From Rhodospirillales bacterium (GTDB lineage: Bacteria; Pseudomonadota; Alphaproteobacteria; ATCC43930; CGMCC-115725): a DNA stretch of 64,000 nt. The stretch covers positions 1-64,000 of the forward strand of contig DAHUYF010000087.1 in NCBI GenBank assembly GCA_027315365.1, written 5' to 3'. Position numbers and translations under genes: made by a program. A model generated the notes under the pieces. The model was not told the DNA's origin. It did not search any database and saw only the letters and a program-made list of their open reading frames with translations. This document shows, in pieces, positions 54,007 through 62,647 of this stretch (within the stretch, counting starts at the first letter, position 1; every line of letters begins with the position of its first letter).

Positions 54007-55196
54007 TATGTGATCCGCCCCAGAACCACACTGCAATTTGCGCCGCCGAAGCCGAATGAATTGCTGACGACCCGATCGACGCGGGCCTGGCGACTCCGGA
54101 CAATATACCTGCTCTTGAAAGTCGGATCGATGGTGCGTGTATGAGGACTTCCGGGGAGCACGCCATGAAGGATGCTCAATGTCGAGAAGATCGCTCCGAC
54201 CACCCCCGCCGCTCCGAGCGTGTGCCCGGTATGCCCCTTGATCGAACTGCAGGCGGTCGCCGATCCGAAGAGATCCGACACCGCCCGATCCTCCGCCGCG
54301 TCGCCGGCCAGGGTTGCGGTGCCATGCAGGTTCACATAGTCGATATCCTCGCGCTGCAGCCCGGCGGCGGCAAGCGCCCGCTCCATTGCCAGCCGCGCTC
54401 CGATCCCTTCGGGGTGAGGCGAGGACATGTGATAAGCGTCGCTGCTTTCGCCGACACCGAGCAGCAGGACGGCGTCGCGCGTCTGCGCTGCGGGCTTCTC
54501 GAGCAGGACGAAGCCCGCCGCTTCGCCGATCGAAATGCCGCTGCGCGCCGCGTCGAAGGGGCGGCAGGGCTCCTCCGACATGACGTTAAGCGAGCGGAAG
54601 CCGTGGAGCGTCGTGCCGCAGAGCGTGTCCGCGCCGCCGACGATGGCCGCGTCGCACATGCCCGCCGCGATCATCCGGGCGGCGTTGCCGAACACCTTCG
54701 CCGTCGTCGCGCAGGCGGCCGACACGACGAAGGCGGGGCCGGCGAGACCGAGCCGCGTGCGCACGAAGTCGCCGACCGAGTAGGTGTTGTGGGTCTTGGC
54801 ATAATCGAATCCCGGCGGCAACGCACCGCTCTGCGGGTCGCGGCGGCGATAGGCATTCTCGGTCTGCAGGAGCCCTGAGGTGCTGGTCCCGAGGAAAACG
54901 CCGATCCGCGCCGATCCGTACCTTTCCCGCGCCGCGGCGACGGCATCGATAAAGCCGTCCTGAGCGAGTGCCATGGCCGCCAGACGGTTGTTGCGGCAAT
55001 CGAAGCCTGCAAGCTCGCCGTCGATGTCGACCGCGCCGAGGCCCGGGACCTCTCCGACATAAGTCCGCAGCGGGGCCTCCTCGAAGCGAGTGGGACGGAG
55101 CCCGCTCGTCCCGTTCCGCAGCGCGGCCAGGTTCGCCGCCTGACCCGCGCCGAGGCAGGTCACGAGGGAAAAGCGGCTCAAGGCGAGAGGCAGCAT
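54006..55196 (-). CDS. Beta-ketoacyl-ACP synthase (APE elongation ketosynthase)
   Basis: A 396-residue KS with catalytic C162 (SAACATTAK), H291 (NLHGTATLAGD), K320 and H325 (IKGHTGHTLGAAG). The start MLPLALSRFSLV matches other APE synthases; an upstream ATG at 55232 with a good AGGA box would add MSRCVGTELSEN and overlap a small frame before it. It carries out the decarboxylative elongation of the aryl polyene chain with the ApeC-type protein. Confidence 0.9.
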   Translation of the reverse strand: MLPLALSRFSLVTCLGAGQAANLAALRNGTSGLRPTRFEEAPLRTYVGEVPGLGAVDIDGELAGFDCRNNRLAAMALAQDGFIDAVAAARERYGSARIGVFLGTSTSGLLQTENAYRRRDPQSGALPPGFDYAKTHNTYSVGDFVRTRLGLAGPAFVVSAACATTAKVFGNAARMIAAGMCDAAIVGGADTLCGTTLHGFRSLNVMSEEPCRPFDAARSGISIGEAAGFVLLEKPAAQTRDAVLLLGVGESSDAYHMSSPHPEGIGARLAMERALAAAGLQREDIDYVNLHGTATLAGDAAEDRAVSDLFGSATACSSIKGHTGHTLGAAGVVGAIFSTLSILHGVLPGSPHTRTIDPTFKSRYIVRSRQARVDRVVSNSFGFGGANCSVVLGRIT

Positions 55197-55200
55197 GTTC

Positions 55201-55413
55201 TCAGACAATTCCGTACCAACGCATCTCGACATCCCCGATCCTGGAGCCCCGGCTCAGCCGCGCCGGGCTCAAGGAACCGTCCGTTGGCTCTGGGCTCAGT
55301 TGCCTCATATGGTCCATTGCGAACTCGATCGCGGTACCCGAAGCAAGCGCGGTGAGAGGGCCGATCGGCATCAACGAATGGCCTTCCGTCGCGGGGCGAC
55401 CATAGCACGTCAT
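55201..55413 (-). CDS. Small open frame inside the APE operon, tentative
   Basis: A 70-residue frame starting MTCYGRPATEGHSLMPI and ending DVEMRWYGIV, between the hydrolase and KS genes. It ends 4 bases before the KS start. No family recognised, no clear ribosome site; a nested start at 55371 is possible. Included because the operon is otherwise gapless and a 260-base space would be unusual. Confidence 0.35.
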   Translation of the reverse strand: MTCYGRPATEGHSLMPIGPLTALASGTAIEFAMDHMRQLSPEPTDGSLSPARLSRGSRIGDVEMRWYGIV

Positions 55414-55455
55414 TTCGCTTCGGAGCACAGGCGCCGTGAGTGCCGCATCGGCTCT

Positions 55456-56154
55456 TCATGGCCCGAGTTCCCGGACGCCGGCGGCGAACGGGTCCGCGTC
55501 GAGGATCTGCCGCCACAGCGTCTCCCAGGTCTTCCAGTCGTGGCCGCCCTCGGCCAGGAAGATGCGCCCGACCGGCAGGCATGCGCCGAGAATGGCGTGG
55601 CCCGGCGCGAAGCGGTCGTCTCGGCCATAGGCGAGATAGAGCTCAGGCCCGCCCTGGGGCGCCGGAAGATGATCCTTCAGCCAGCCGAGCAGCATTCGCT
55701 CGGTATCCGCGACAGCGACCTCGCCGGGTTCCCAGCGCGCGAGGCCGCCAGCCCGGCCGACCTCGGCGGTCATGCCCGGCGTGCAGAGAAAGGGCGCAAG
55801 CAGGATGACGCCTTCGACTTTCTGCGGATGAGCTTGAGCATAAAGCAGGGCGCCCATGCCGCCGAGCGAGATACCGAGGAACCACAAGCGCGCCGGTCGT
55901 TCGGCCAATGCAGGAAGGATGACCTGCTGGTCGAGGTCTTCGACGACGGTGCGATCGAGATAGCGCGCGAGATCGGCGGCCGGCGCCACCACCTCCACCG
56001 TCGGCCGGCGCGCCTGTACTGCCTGGACGAAATCGTGTTCGGCGAAATCCTTGGGTTCGATACCGACGCCGGGCAGCGCCACCAACAGGACGCGGTCGCC
56101 GGCTGCCTCCCGCGCCGGATGACGGACAACCTCCATGGGCGGGGATGCCGTCAC
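55456..56154 (-). CDS. Alpha/beta hydrolase
   Basis: A 232-residue hydrolase with nucleophile elbow GISLGG (catalytic Ser), LLVALPGVGIEPKDF near the oxyanion hole and a late GGHDW carrying the catalytic His. In the APE setting it may be a thioesterase or lipase releasing or transferring the polyene; this is inferred from position only. ATG overlaps the exporter stop (ATGA). Confidence 0.82.
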   Translation of the reverse strand: MTASPPMEVVRHPAREAAGDRVLLVALPGVGIEPKDFAEHDFVQAVQARRPTVEVVAPAADLARYLDRTVVEDLDQQVILPALAERPARLWFLGISLGGMGALLYAQAHPQKVEGVILLAPFLCTPGMTAEVGRAGGLARWEPGEVAVADTERMLLGWLKDHLPAPQGGPELYLAYGRDDRFAPGHAILGACLPVGRIFLAEGGHDWKTWETLWRQILDADPFAAGVRELGP

Positions 56155-58517
56155 GGGTGCCGGTCTCCGCGCCCGTTGCGGACCGCCTCGCCGAAGCCGT
56201 GCTCGGCGCTCAGGATGGCGGCAAAGAAAAGGCTGAATACCGCGCCGATCGCGACGGCCATGCCAATGTCGTGCAGCACCGGGACGCCCGAGAAGGAGAG
56301 GCTGCCGAAGCCGACGACGGTGCTGAGATTTGCCAGCGCGAGGGACGCGATGGCGCGCTCGCGATGGGCGTCCTCACCCCGCATGCGTTCGAAGAAGAGG
56401 CAGTAGTTCGATCCGACTGCCACGATCAGCAGCAGGCCAACCAGATTGAAGATGGACAGCTTCTGGGCGTCGGCGGTGAGGAGAGCCGCGGTTGCGGTCA
56501 CCGCGGCTGCGAGCGGCGCGGCCGTAACCAGCACGCGGCGCGCCGAACGCAGGCTTGCCGCCAGCAGGACGATAATGACCAGACCGCCGATCAGGGCGAG
56601 TGTCACCGCCTCGTGCTGGTAATGCTGCAGCAGGTGGTCAGCCGCGCCCTTGAGGTCGACGAAAGCGATCTCCGGCTTGCCCAAGGCGGCGACAGCCGCC
56701 GCAACGCGCGGCGCGTCGGCGACGCCGCGCAGCGGCAGCATGGTCGTCCATCCGCCGCGCCGCTGGTAGAGAAGCGAATCGAGCTTGAGCGCCAGGTCGC
56801 GCGGAAGGTCGTCGCGCGTTAGCGGCGGCGCCGCCTTCGCCGCGGCGACGTCCCGGAGGAAGGGCGCGAAGAGGTCCGTCCGGAAGGGCATGCCGGCGAG
56901 CGCCTGCTGCAATCTCCCGCGCAGCGTGTCCGTGTCCGGCAATGCAGCCTGCCGGGCCCGCTGCGTCGCCAGGCTCGGCAGATATGCGGTGGGCGCGTCG
57001 AAGCCGGAAAGCGCCGTCTGCGCGACCAGCGTCGCCAACACCCCCGACAGCCGCTCACTCTCGGTCAGCGCCTGCTGCTCGTCCGCAGCGTTGACGACGA
57101 GGAGGTAGCGGAGATCGAGGGCGCCCAGATCACCACGAAGCTCGCGATCCAGCCTTAGCTCGCCGGCCGGGATCGGACTGAGGCTCGACAGGTCCTGCTG
57201 CCAGAAGCCGCCGCGATGAAAAGCGAGGAGCGCCGCCGCGCCGAGCATCAGGAGCGCCAGCACCATGCGCAGCGCTCGCGCATGGCTCATTGCCAGCAGC
57301 AGGGGAAGCGCGAATATCTCGGAGGCGCCGGTGGAGAAATTCCGCGGCAGCAGCGCAGGCAGAACCCAACGCGTGACGCTCACCGCGACCACCAGACCGA
57401 TGATGGAGAAGAGGCCGAGCTGCGCGAAGCCGGTGAAGCTCGAGAACAGCATGGCGCTGAAGCCGGCGATCGAGGTGATCACGCCGAGACGCAGCGTCGG
57501 CCATATGCGCGCGAGCGTGTCCTCGGCCGAGCCGCCCGGTGCCGTCTGCGTGAGAAGGTAGATGGGATAGTCGACGGATTCACCGATCAGGGTGACGCCG
57601 AAGCCGAGCGTGATGCCGTGCACGAAGCCGAAGCCCAGCGCGACGCTGGCGATGCCGGCGACCGCGCCGCTCGCCACGGGGAGAAGACCAAGGAACAGCA
57701 GGCGCGGCGAGCGGTAGGCGAAAAGCATCAGGCTCGCTACCACGACGGTCGCCAGGAGAGAGAGGCGCGTGGCGTCCCCTTCTATTGTCGCTCGTGTCCG
57801 CACCGCGAAGACGCCCGGGCCGGTTTCCAGGAGATGCGCCTTCGCGGCGCCGGGCACGTCCTGGCGCGCACGGTCAAAGGCCGTGCGGATCAGCCCCAGC
57901 GCCCGCTGCTGGGCGTCGATGTCGAAGCCCGCGTCGCGCGTCTGCACGACGAGCACGGCACGCCGCTCGTCAGCCGAGAACCAGACCCCCTCATGGGCAT
58001 GGGGCCGCGTGGCGCCCGCCAACCGGTCGACCAGCCCCAGCATCTCGCCGGTGGGATCGCCCGGGAGGCTGTTCTTGATCAGCACCGCCAAATCCGAGCC
58101 GAGCAGCCGCAGATCCTTCTCCAGCGCGCGATGGAGGCCGGCCACGGTGAAGCGCCCGGGCGCGACGTCCGGGCTGAGCAGATACCGGTTGCGCCAGAAG
58201 AAAGCCCGGTCCGTCTCGACGGCGCCCGTCTCGCCATTGTTGACCGCGAGAAAAGCCGGCTCGCCGGCCAGGCGCTTGGCCATGGCGCGGCTGATCATCG
58301 CCAGCGCCTCCGCGGGCGCGTCGTCCATGCCGAGGAGTATGAGCCGCGACGCGGCGCCGTTCCGCACTTGGTCGACGAGCACCTCCTGCGCGGCCGAGGG
58401 CGAGCGGGGCAGAAATGCCGTCATGTCGGTCGCCACCCTGGTTCGGGAGACGATCACGGCGCAAGCCGCCATCGCGACGATCCAGAGCACGATGGTGCCG
58501 CGTCGCGACATCGTCAT
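56151..58517 (-). CDS. MMPL/RND-superfamily exporter
   Basis: A 788-residue 12-helix RND-type transporter with two periplasmic domains: first helix TIVLWIVAMAACAVIVS, then LVDQVRNGAASRLILLG; the midregion TLGFGVTLIGESVDYPIYLL carries the helix-4 motif, and the last block FNLVGLLLIVAVGSNYCLFF the second. The presumed role is to move the polyene or its lipid precursor across the inner membrane. ATGA overlap with the LolA-like gene. Confidence 0.9.
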   Translation of the reverse strand: MTMSRRGTIVLWIVAMAACAVIVSRTRVATDMTAFLPRSPSAAQEVLVDQVRNGAASRLILLGMDDAPAEALAMISRAMAKRLAGEPAFLAVNNGETGAVETDRAFFWRNRYLLSPDVAPGRFTVAGLHRALEKDLRLLGSDLAVLIKNSLPGDPTGEMLGLVDRLAGATRPHAHEGVWFSADERRAVLVVQTRDAGFDIDAQQRALGLIRTAFDRARQDVPGAAKAHLLETGPGVFAVRTRATIEGDATRLSLLATVVVASLMLFAYRSPRLLFLGLLPVASGAVAGIASVALGFGFVHGITLGFGVTLIGESVDYPIYLLTQTAPGGSAEDTLARIWPTLRLGVITSIAGFSAMLFSSFTGFAQLGLFSIIGLVVAVSVTRWVLPALLPRNFSTGASEIFALPLLLAMSHARALRMVLALLMLGAAALLAFHRGGFWQQDLSSLSPIPAGELRLDRELRGDLGALDLRYLLVVNAADEQQALTESERLSGVLATLVAQTALSGFDAPTAYLPSLATQRARQAALPDTDTLRGRLQQALAGMPFRTDLFAPFLRDVAAAKAAPPLTRDDLPRDLALKLDSLLYQRRGGWTTMLPLRGVADAPRVAAAVAALGKPEIAFVDLKGAADHLLQHYQHEAVTLALIGGLVIIVLLAASLRSARRVLVTAAPLAAAVTATAALLTADAQKLSIFNLVGLLLIVAVGSNYCLFFERMRGEDAHRERAIASLALANLSTVVGFGSLSFSGVPVLHDIGMAVAIGAVFSLFFAAILSAEHGFGEAVRNGRGDRHP

Positions 58518-59128
58518 CGGGCGGTTTCGACGATGCTCATGTCGGAATGATCGCCGTCGGCATCCTCTGTCATCACCCGGCGGATCGTGTTGCCGCTGCC
58601 GGCGATAAGGATCGATTTGACGAGTTTCCGGAGCGTTGCGTCCTTCGGCACCAGCGCGAGCTGCCAATCGGCGGCATCGCCTGAGAGGCTGATCTCGTAG
58701 AAGCGCTGAAGCGCCGGCAGGTCGCCGGCGAGGGTGGCACGGATGCCTTCGACGAGGGCTCCGACTTCCGGATAGCGCGCAAGGGAGAGCGTCCGGTTGC
58801 GGTCCTCAGCCCCTCCCTCGATGGTCAACGTGTCGCCCGCAAGCGCCAAACGCTCCCATTTCGGCGACACCGTGATCTTCTGCACCTGGTCCGGGGCGAC
58901 GTAGAGCAGCGTACCCGACGCGATCAGCGGCTGATCGAGCACATGCAGGTATTTGCGCTCGACGAACTGGCTGGAGGCCGATTTGACCTGCTGCAGCGAC
59001 TGCATCAACTGCTGGATCCCCCAGACCCGTGCCGCCGTTGCGCCGGCCTGGACCTGGGCCGGAACACCGGCGCCGCGGATTGCGAGCAGCGGCAAGAGAA
59101 ACAGGAGGAGGCCGACTTTGACACGCAT
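58514..59128 (-). CDS. LolA-like outer-membrane lipoprotein carrier protein
   Basis: A 204-residue periplasmic protein with a signal peptide (MRVKVGLLLFLLPLLAIRG) and a LolA-like half-barrel (ASSQFVERKYLHVLDQPLIA, SGTLLYVAPDQVQKITVSP). LolA relatives in APE clusters are thought to carry the lipidated pigment to the outer membrane. A longer frame from 59203 lacks a signal peptide, so MRVKV is the start. It overlaps nothing but lies 1 base from the preceding gene. Confidence 0.88.
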   Translation of the reverse strand: MRVKVGLLLFLLPLLAIRGAGVPAQVQAGATAARVWGIQQLMQSLQQVKSASSQFVERKYLHVLDQPLIASGTLLYVAPDQVQKITVSPKWERLALAGDTLTIEGGAEDRNRTLSLARYPEVGALVEGIRATLAGDLPALQRFYEISLSGDAADWQLALVPKDATLRKLVKSILIAGSGNTIRRVMTEDADGDHSDMSIVETAR

Positions 59129-59129
59129 C

Positions 59130-60032
59130 TCATGCCCAGAAGTCGAAGAAGTTGAACCAGTTGAAGGGCGCCTCCCGGCAATGGTGCTCGAGCCGTTCGA
59201 CATAGCGGCTCATGGCTTTATCGATATCGTCGCGGACCCCGCAGGGCGCCGCCTCAGACAGGTCGGTCAGCCGCTCGAAATGGACATCGTAGCGCCGGCC
59301 GCCCCGGTAGGCGCCGAACATGAGCACGACCGGCCGCTTTAGCAACGCCGCCATGCGGAAGGGGCCGCTCGGAAAGGCCGCGGGGGCGCCCAGGAATGGA
59401 TACCGGGCGCGCTCCTCTCCGTCCAGGCTGCGGTCGGCGAGGATGCCGACGAAGTGGCCTTCCTCGAGACGCTGATCGACCTCGATCATCGCCCCCGGCT
59501 TCCCCAGCCCGACCACGTCCATGGCGAGATCGGGATTGATGGCATTCAGCGCCGATCGGATCTTGCGCGCATTCTCCTCATACATGACGAGGGTGACGCG
59601 CAGTCCCGGCTGCCGCCGTCCGAGTGCCCGCGCCACTTCGAAGCTGCCGAAATGCGCGCCGAGCAGAATGCAGCCGGAGCCGCGTTCGAGAATGTCCATG
59701 ACGACGTCCTCGCCCTGCACCTGCACGTCGAAGCGATGAAGCCCGTCGTTTAGGAAGAATACCCGATCGAGAATGCAGCTCGCGAAGGCGTGGTAGTGGC
59801 GGAAGACGTCGGCTGCGCCCGGCCTGCGGCCGAGTACCCGCGCGAGATAGCGCCGCGAAGCGAGCCGCGGCCTGCCGGAGAAGATCAGGAAGTAAAGACA
59901 GATCGGGTAGAGAAAGAGGCGCGCCGCCGGACGGCCGAGACGAAGCGCGACCCAGACGATGAATTTCAGCAGCGGCATGGCGCCGCGCTCACCGCGGACC
60001 GTCCATTCCGGCGGTGTCCCGGCCGATGTCAC
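59130..60032 (-). CDS. Lipid A biosynthesis-type acyltransferase (LPLAT, HtrB/LpxL-like)
   Basis: A 300-residue membrane acyltransferase with GAHFGSFE (H-x4-E catalytic motif of the LpxL group) and a hydrophobic N-terminal helix (LFLYPICLYFLIF). In APE clusters related acyltransferases may esterify the polyene to a lipid acceptor. GTG start overlapping the FabZ-like stop (GTGA). Confidence 0.87.
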   Translation of the reverse strand: MTSAGTPPEWTVRGERGAMPLLKFIVWVALRLGRPAARLFLYPICLYFLIFSGRPRLASRRYLARVLGRRPGAADVFRHYHAFASCILDRVFFLNDGLHRFDVQVQGEDVVMDILERGSGCILLGAHFGSFEVARALGRRQPGLRVTLVMYEENARKIRSALNAINPDLAMDVVGLGKPGAMIEVDQRLEEGHFVGILADRSLDGEERARYPFLGAPAAFPSGPFRMAALLKRPVVLMFGAYRGGRRYDVHFERLTDLSEAAPCGVRDDIDKAMSRYVERLEHHCREAPFNWFNFFDFWA

Positions 60033-60349
60033 CGAGCCGCCTCTCCGAGCGCCAGCGTGCCGGTCAACACGGGCCCTGCCGGATCGGGCAGTCGGCATTC
60101 GAACCGGGTCTCGCCATTGGGCAGGAGCTCCCAGCGAATCAGCATGCGGTCTCCCGGGCGCACCGGTCGGAGGAACTTCGCCGAGCGGATCGTGGCAGGC
60201 GCGGTCGGCCTTCCGGCGCTTGCCGCCACGGCGCGCAACACCTCGTCGAGGAGGACGGCCCCGGGGATGATCGGATTGCCGGGGAAGTGGCCGGCCGCCG
60301 TGGGATGGTCTACGGCAAAGCAGATCTTGGCGGAATCGGGCGGCGTCAT
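60029..60349 (-). CDS. FabZ-like 3-hydroxyacyl-ACP dehydratase (ApeI type)
   Basis: A 106-residue hot-dog protein with HFPGNPIIPGAVLLDEVL, the His-Phe-Pro-Gly motif of FabZ-type dehydratases. Short for FabZ but typical for ApeI. Together with the ApeP-type protein it forms the polyene. ATGA overlap with the ligase stop. Confidence 0.9.
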   Translation of the reverse strand: MTPPDSAKICFAVDHPTAAGHFPGNPIIPGAVLLDEVLRAVAASAGRPTAPATIRSAKFLRPVRPGDRMLIRWELLPNGETRFECRLPDPAGPVLTGTLALGEAAR

Positions 60350-61737
60350 TTCGGTCGACTCGCGGAGCCGTTCCGCAACGCCAGCTGCAGCAAGGCCTCG
60401 CGCGACAGCTTTCCCATGAAATTGCGTGGCAGGGCGTCGACGAGCATCAGCGGGCGCGGCAGGAAGGCGGCATCGACCCGTCGACGCAACGCGCGCAGGA
60501 TCGCGGCGACGGTCATGCCGGGCGCCACGACGAACGCGACGAGGCGGGTGACGCGCTCGCCTGATTCCTCCGGCATGACGAAGAGGCCGTCCCTGACGCC
60601 CTCGATCGCGGTGAGCTGGTGGTTGAGATGGGCAAGGGAGGTGCGCTTGCCGGCGATGTTGACGAGATCCGACGTGCGGCCGTGAAGCAGAAAACGGCGG
60701 GGACCGGAAAGCTCGATGACGTCCTGGAGCAGGGTTGCTGTCTCCACCGGCGCGCCGGTTGCCCAGGTGCCGCGCTCGTCCTGGCGCAACGCGACACCCT
60801 CGAGGCAGCGCCACGCCGTCTCCCGCGCGGTTTCCCGCAGCGCGAGCTGGCCCGCTTCCGAGCAGCCATAGATCTCGCGCAGCGGGGCGCCGAACCGGGC
60901 TTCGGCCTCGACCGCGAGCGCGCGCGACAGGGGCGCGGTCGCCGAGATCACCAGATCGGCGGCGGGCGGGTCGACCGCCTCGGCGAGGAGGGCGCGAAGG
61001 TGGATAGGCGTCGAGACGAGGAGGCGTGGCCGCGACGCGGCCGCGAGCGCGGCCCGGATGTCGCTCGGATAGAACGGCCGCTCCGCGTGGATCGCCAGCC
61101 CGTGCTGGAGCGCGAGGAGGACGGTCGATTCGAGCCCGTAGCTATGCTGATGCGGCACCGTGCCGATCACCGTGGCGCCGTGCAGCGCGCCAACTCCCAG
61201 GTCGTTGCCGGCGGCGAGTGCGCTGCGCACGAGCGTGCCCCAGGACTTCGCCTGCGGCTTCGGCCGCCCGGTCGATCCCGAGGTGAAGAGCAGGACGGCG
61301 CGCTGGGCGGCGGGCACGAGCGGCGCGGCCGACGCCGGCATCTCGCCGAGTTCCTCCGGATAGGCCATGCACGGGAGGGGGAGGGGCGTCGGCCCATTGT
61401 CGCTGAGGCAATAGAGGTCGACAAAATCTTCCGCCAGTTCCTTCAGCGTCCCCGGCGTGTCGTTGGGCGGCAGCAGCGTCACCTGCCGCCGCGAGAGCGC
61501 CGCCGCGAGGCCGACGGCGAAACGGTAGCGGTCCGCGCAAAGATTGACGACGTGACCATGGCAGGGCAGCGCCGCCGAGAGCGCGGCGACGTCGCTGAGG
61601 AAACGGCGCACGCTCATAGGCTGGCCGAGCCGACGAGCGAAAAGCGCGTCAGGCCGGTCATGCCGGAGGAGCGGATAGGCGTCGCGCGCGAAGAGGGGAT
61701 ACTCGTCCCGGACACCGTCGACCTCACCGCCGGGCAT
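60346..61737 (-). CDS. Acyl-AMP ligase (aryl/acyl-ACP ligase-like)
   Basis: A 463-residue AMP-forming ligase with LFTSGSTGRPKPQAK (P-loop), YGCSEAGQLALR, LHGRTSDLVNIAGKR and the C-terminal catalytic lysine in PRNFMGKLSRE. Shorter at the C-terminus than fatty acyl-CoA synthetases. Likely activates the aromatic starter (a hydroxybenzoate or cinnamate) and loads it on the ACP. ATGA overlap with the COG4648 gene. Confidence 0.88.
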   Translation of the reverse strand: MPGGEVDGVRDEYPLFARDAYPLLRHDRPDALFARRLGQPMSVRRFLSDVAALSAALPCHGHVVNLCADRYRFAVGLAAALSRRQVTLLPPNDTPGTLKELAEDFVDLYCLSDNGPTPLPLPCMAYPEELGEMPASAAPLVPAAQRAVLLFTSGSTGRPKPQAKSWGTLVRSALAAGNDLGVGALHGATVIGTVPHQHSYGLESTVLLALQHGLAIHAERPFYPSDIRAALAAASRPRLLVSTPIHLRALLAEAVDPPAADLVISATAPLSRALAVEAEARFGAPLREIYGCSEAGQLALRETARETAWRCLEGVALRQDERGTWATGAPVETATLLQDVIELSGPRRFLLHGRTSDLVNIAGKRTSLAHLNHQLTAIEGVRDGLFVMPEESGERVTRLVAFVVAPGMTVAAILRALRRRVDAAFLPRPLMLVDALPRNFMGKLSREALLQLALRNGSASRPK

Positions 61738-62294
61738 CAGCCGGAATCCGTCCGCCGGGAGAGCCCCTCTCCGATGTAGCCGATCATCCGGATCACCTCG
61801 CGCGGCGAGTGGCGCGGCGCATCGGCGAGGCGGAGCATGCGCCAGCTCTGCTCGGCCGCGAAGAAGAGCACGATCAGCGGCAGGTTCATGATGCCGACGA
61901 AGAACGACCACGCGACGAGCGGCGCCAGAAGGAAGAGCGCCAGCGAGGTCCCGAGCTGCGCCGCGAAGAAACCGCACCAGGCCCAGGTGATGCCGCGCGT
62001 GTAGCGCGCTTCCGCGTCGGGGATGGTGCCGTACATGCGCCGCGCCAGTGTGGTGACGAGCGCCACTCGTCCCGGCAGGAGCGTGCGGCCGAATACCGCC
62101 AGCAAACCGCAATAGACGAGCGTGTGGGGCACGGCCGCAGCGGCGACTAGGCCGATATCGACCGCCCGCGGGCCCAGTGCCGAGGCGACGTGCGCGGCAT
62201 AGCGGGTGGTCAGCGCCATGTGGATCAGCATGGGCAGCAGGCCAAGGCCGATGAAAGTCGCCCGCTTAGCCGCCGGAGCCGCGGTCAGACGCAT
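61737..62294 (-). CDS. COG4648-like membrane protein of APE clusters
   Basis: A 185-residue membrane protein with three or more helices (AVDIGLVAAAAVPHTLVYCG, WAWCGFFAAQLGTSLALFLLA, FFVGIMNLPLIVLFFAA). Such COG4648 proteins sit next to the ACP and ligase in APE clusters and may couple synthesis to the membrane. Directly follows the ACP gene. Confidence 0.85.
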   Translation of the reverse strand: MRLTAAPAAKRATFIGLGLLPMLIHMALTTRYAAHVASALGPRAVDIGLVAAAAVPHTLVYCGLLAVFGRTLLPGRVALVTTLARRMYGTIPDAEARYTRGITWAWCGFFAAQLGTSLALFLLAPLVAWSFFVGIMNLPLIVLFFAAEQSWRMLRLADAPRHSPREVIRMIGYIGEGLSRRTDSG

Positions 62295-62570
62295 TCAGCC
62301 GGCTCGATTTTGCTGTATGTACCGGCTCAGGCTGCGCAGCGAGGCGAATATCTCGTGGTTGCTCTTGTCATTCGCCCGGAGCTTCACGCCGAACTCCTTC
62401 GACACGACCAGGGCGACCTCGAGCATGTCGATCGAATCGAGTCCCAGTCCCTCGTCAAACAGCGGCGCGTCGGGATCGATCTCCGCTGCCTGGACCTCCA
62501 GGTTCAGGGTGATGACGATAAGGCGCGCCAAGGTCGCCTCGTCATGGTTTTGACTATTCTGCTCGCTCAT
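62295..62570 (-). CDS. Acyl carrier protein
   Basis: A 91-residue ACP with the phosphopantetheine attachment Ser46 in GLDSIDMLEVAL. Carries the growing polyene chain. First gene of the leftward core run and the only ACP found in the cluster; known APE clusters usually have two. Confidence 0.92.
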   Translation of the reverse strand: MSEQNSQNHDEATLARLIVITLNLEVQAAEIDPDAPLFDEGLGLDSIDMLEVALVVSKEFGVKLRANDKSNHEIFASLRSLSRYIQQNRAG

Positions 62571-62647
62571 ACCGCTTTATCTCTATTGACCCAATCGCTC
62601 TCGCGGCCACGCTCGGAAGTGAGCGGCGTTCCGCCGCGTCGGCCGGC

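Larger units (their letters stand above)
46876..62570. other. Aryl polyene-type biosynthetic gene cluster (APE; xanthomonadin/flexirubin-like)
   Basis: The leftward block 62570-52008 encodes the recognised APE core: ACP, COG4648 membrane protein, AMP-ligase, FabZ-like dehydratase (ApeI type), acyltransferase, LolA-like protein, MMPL exporter, hydrolase, ketosynthase, ketosynthase-like chain-length factor (ApeC type), dehydratase (ApeP type) and ketoreductase (ApeQ type). The flank to 46876 adds acyltransferase, NodB deacetylase, methyltransferase, halogenase-like flavoenzyme and GT2. Most core genes overlap or abut. A second ACP, a dedicated ammonia-lyase for the aromatic starter and a phosphopantetheinyl transferase are not seen here. 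The exact product is unknown. Confidence 0.85.

Noticed and set aside
57216-58550. 444-codon plus-strand frame opposite the MMPL exporter
   Set aside because: Shadow frame, rich in His/Arg/Glu, with no motif.
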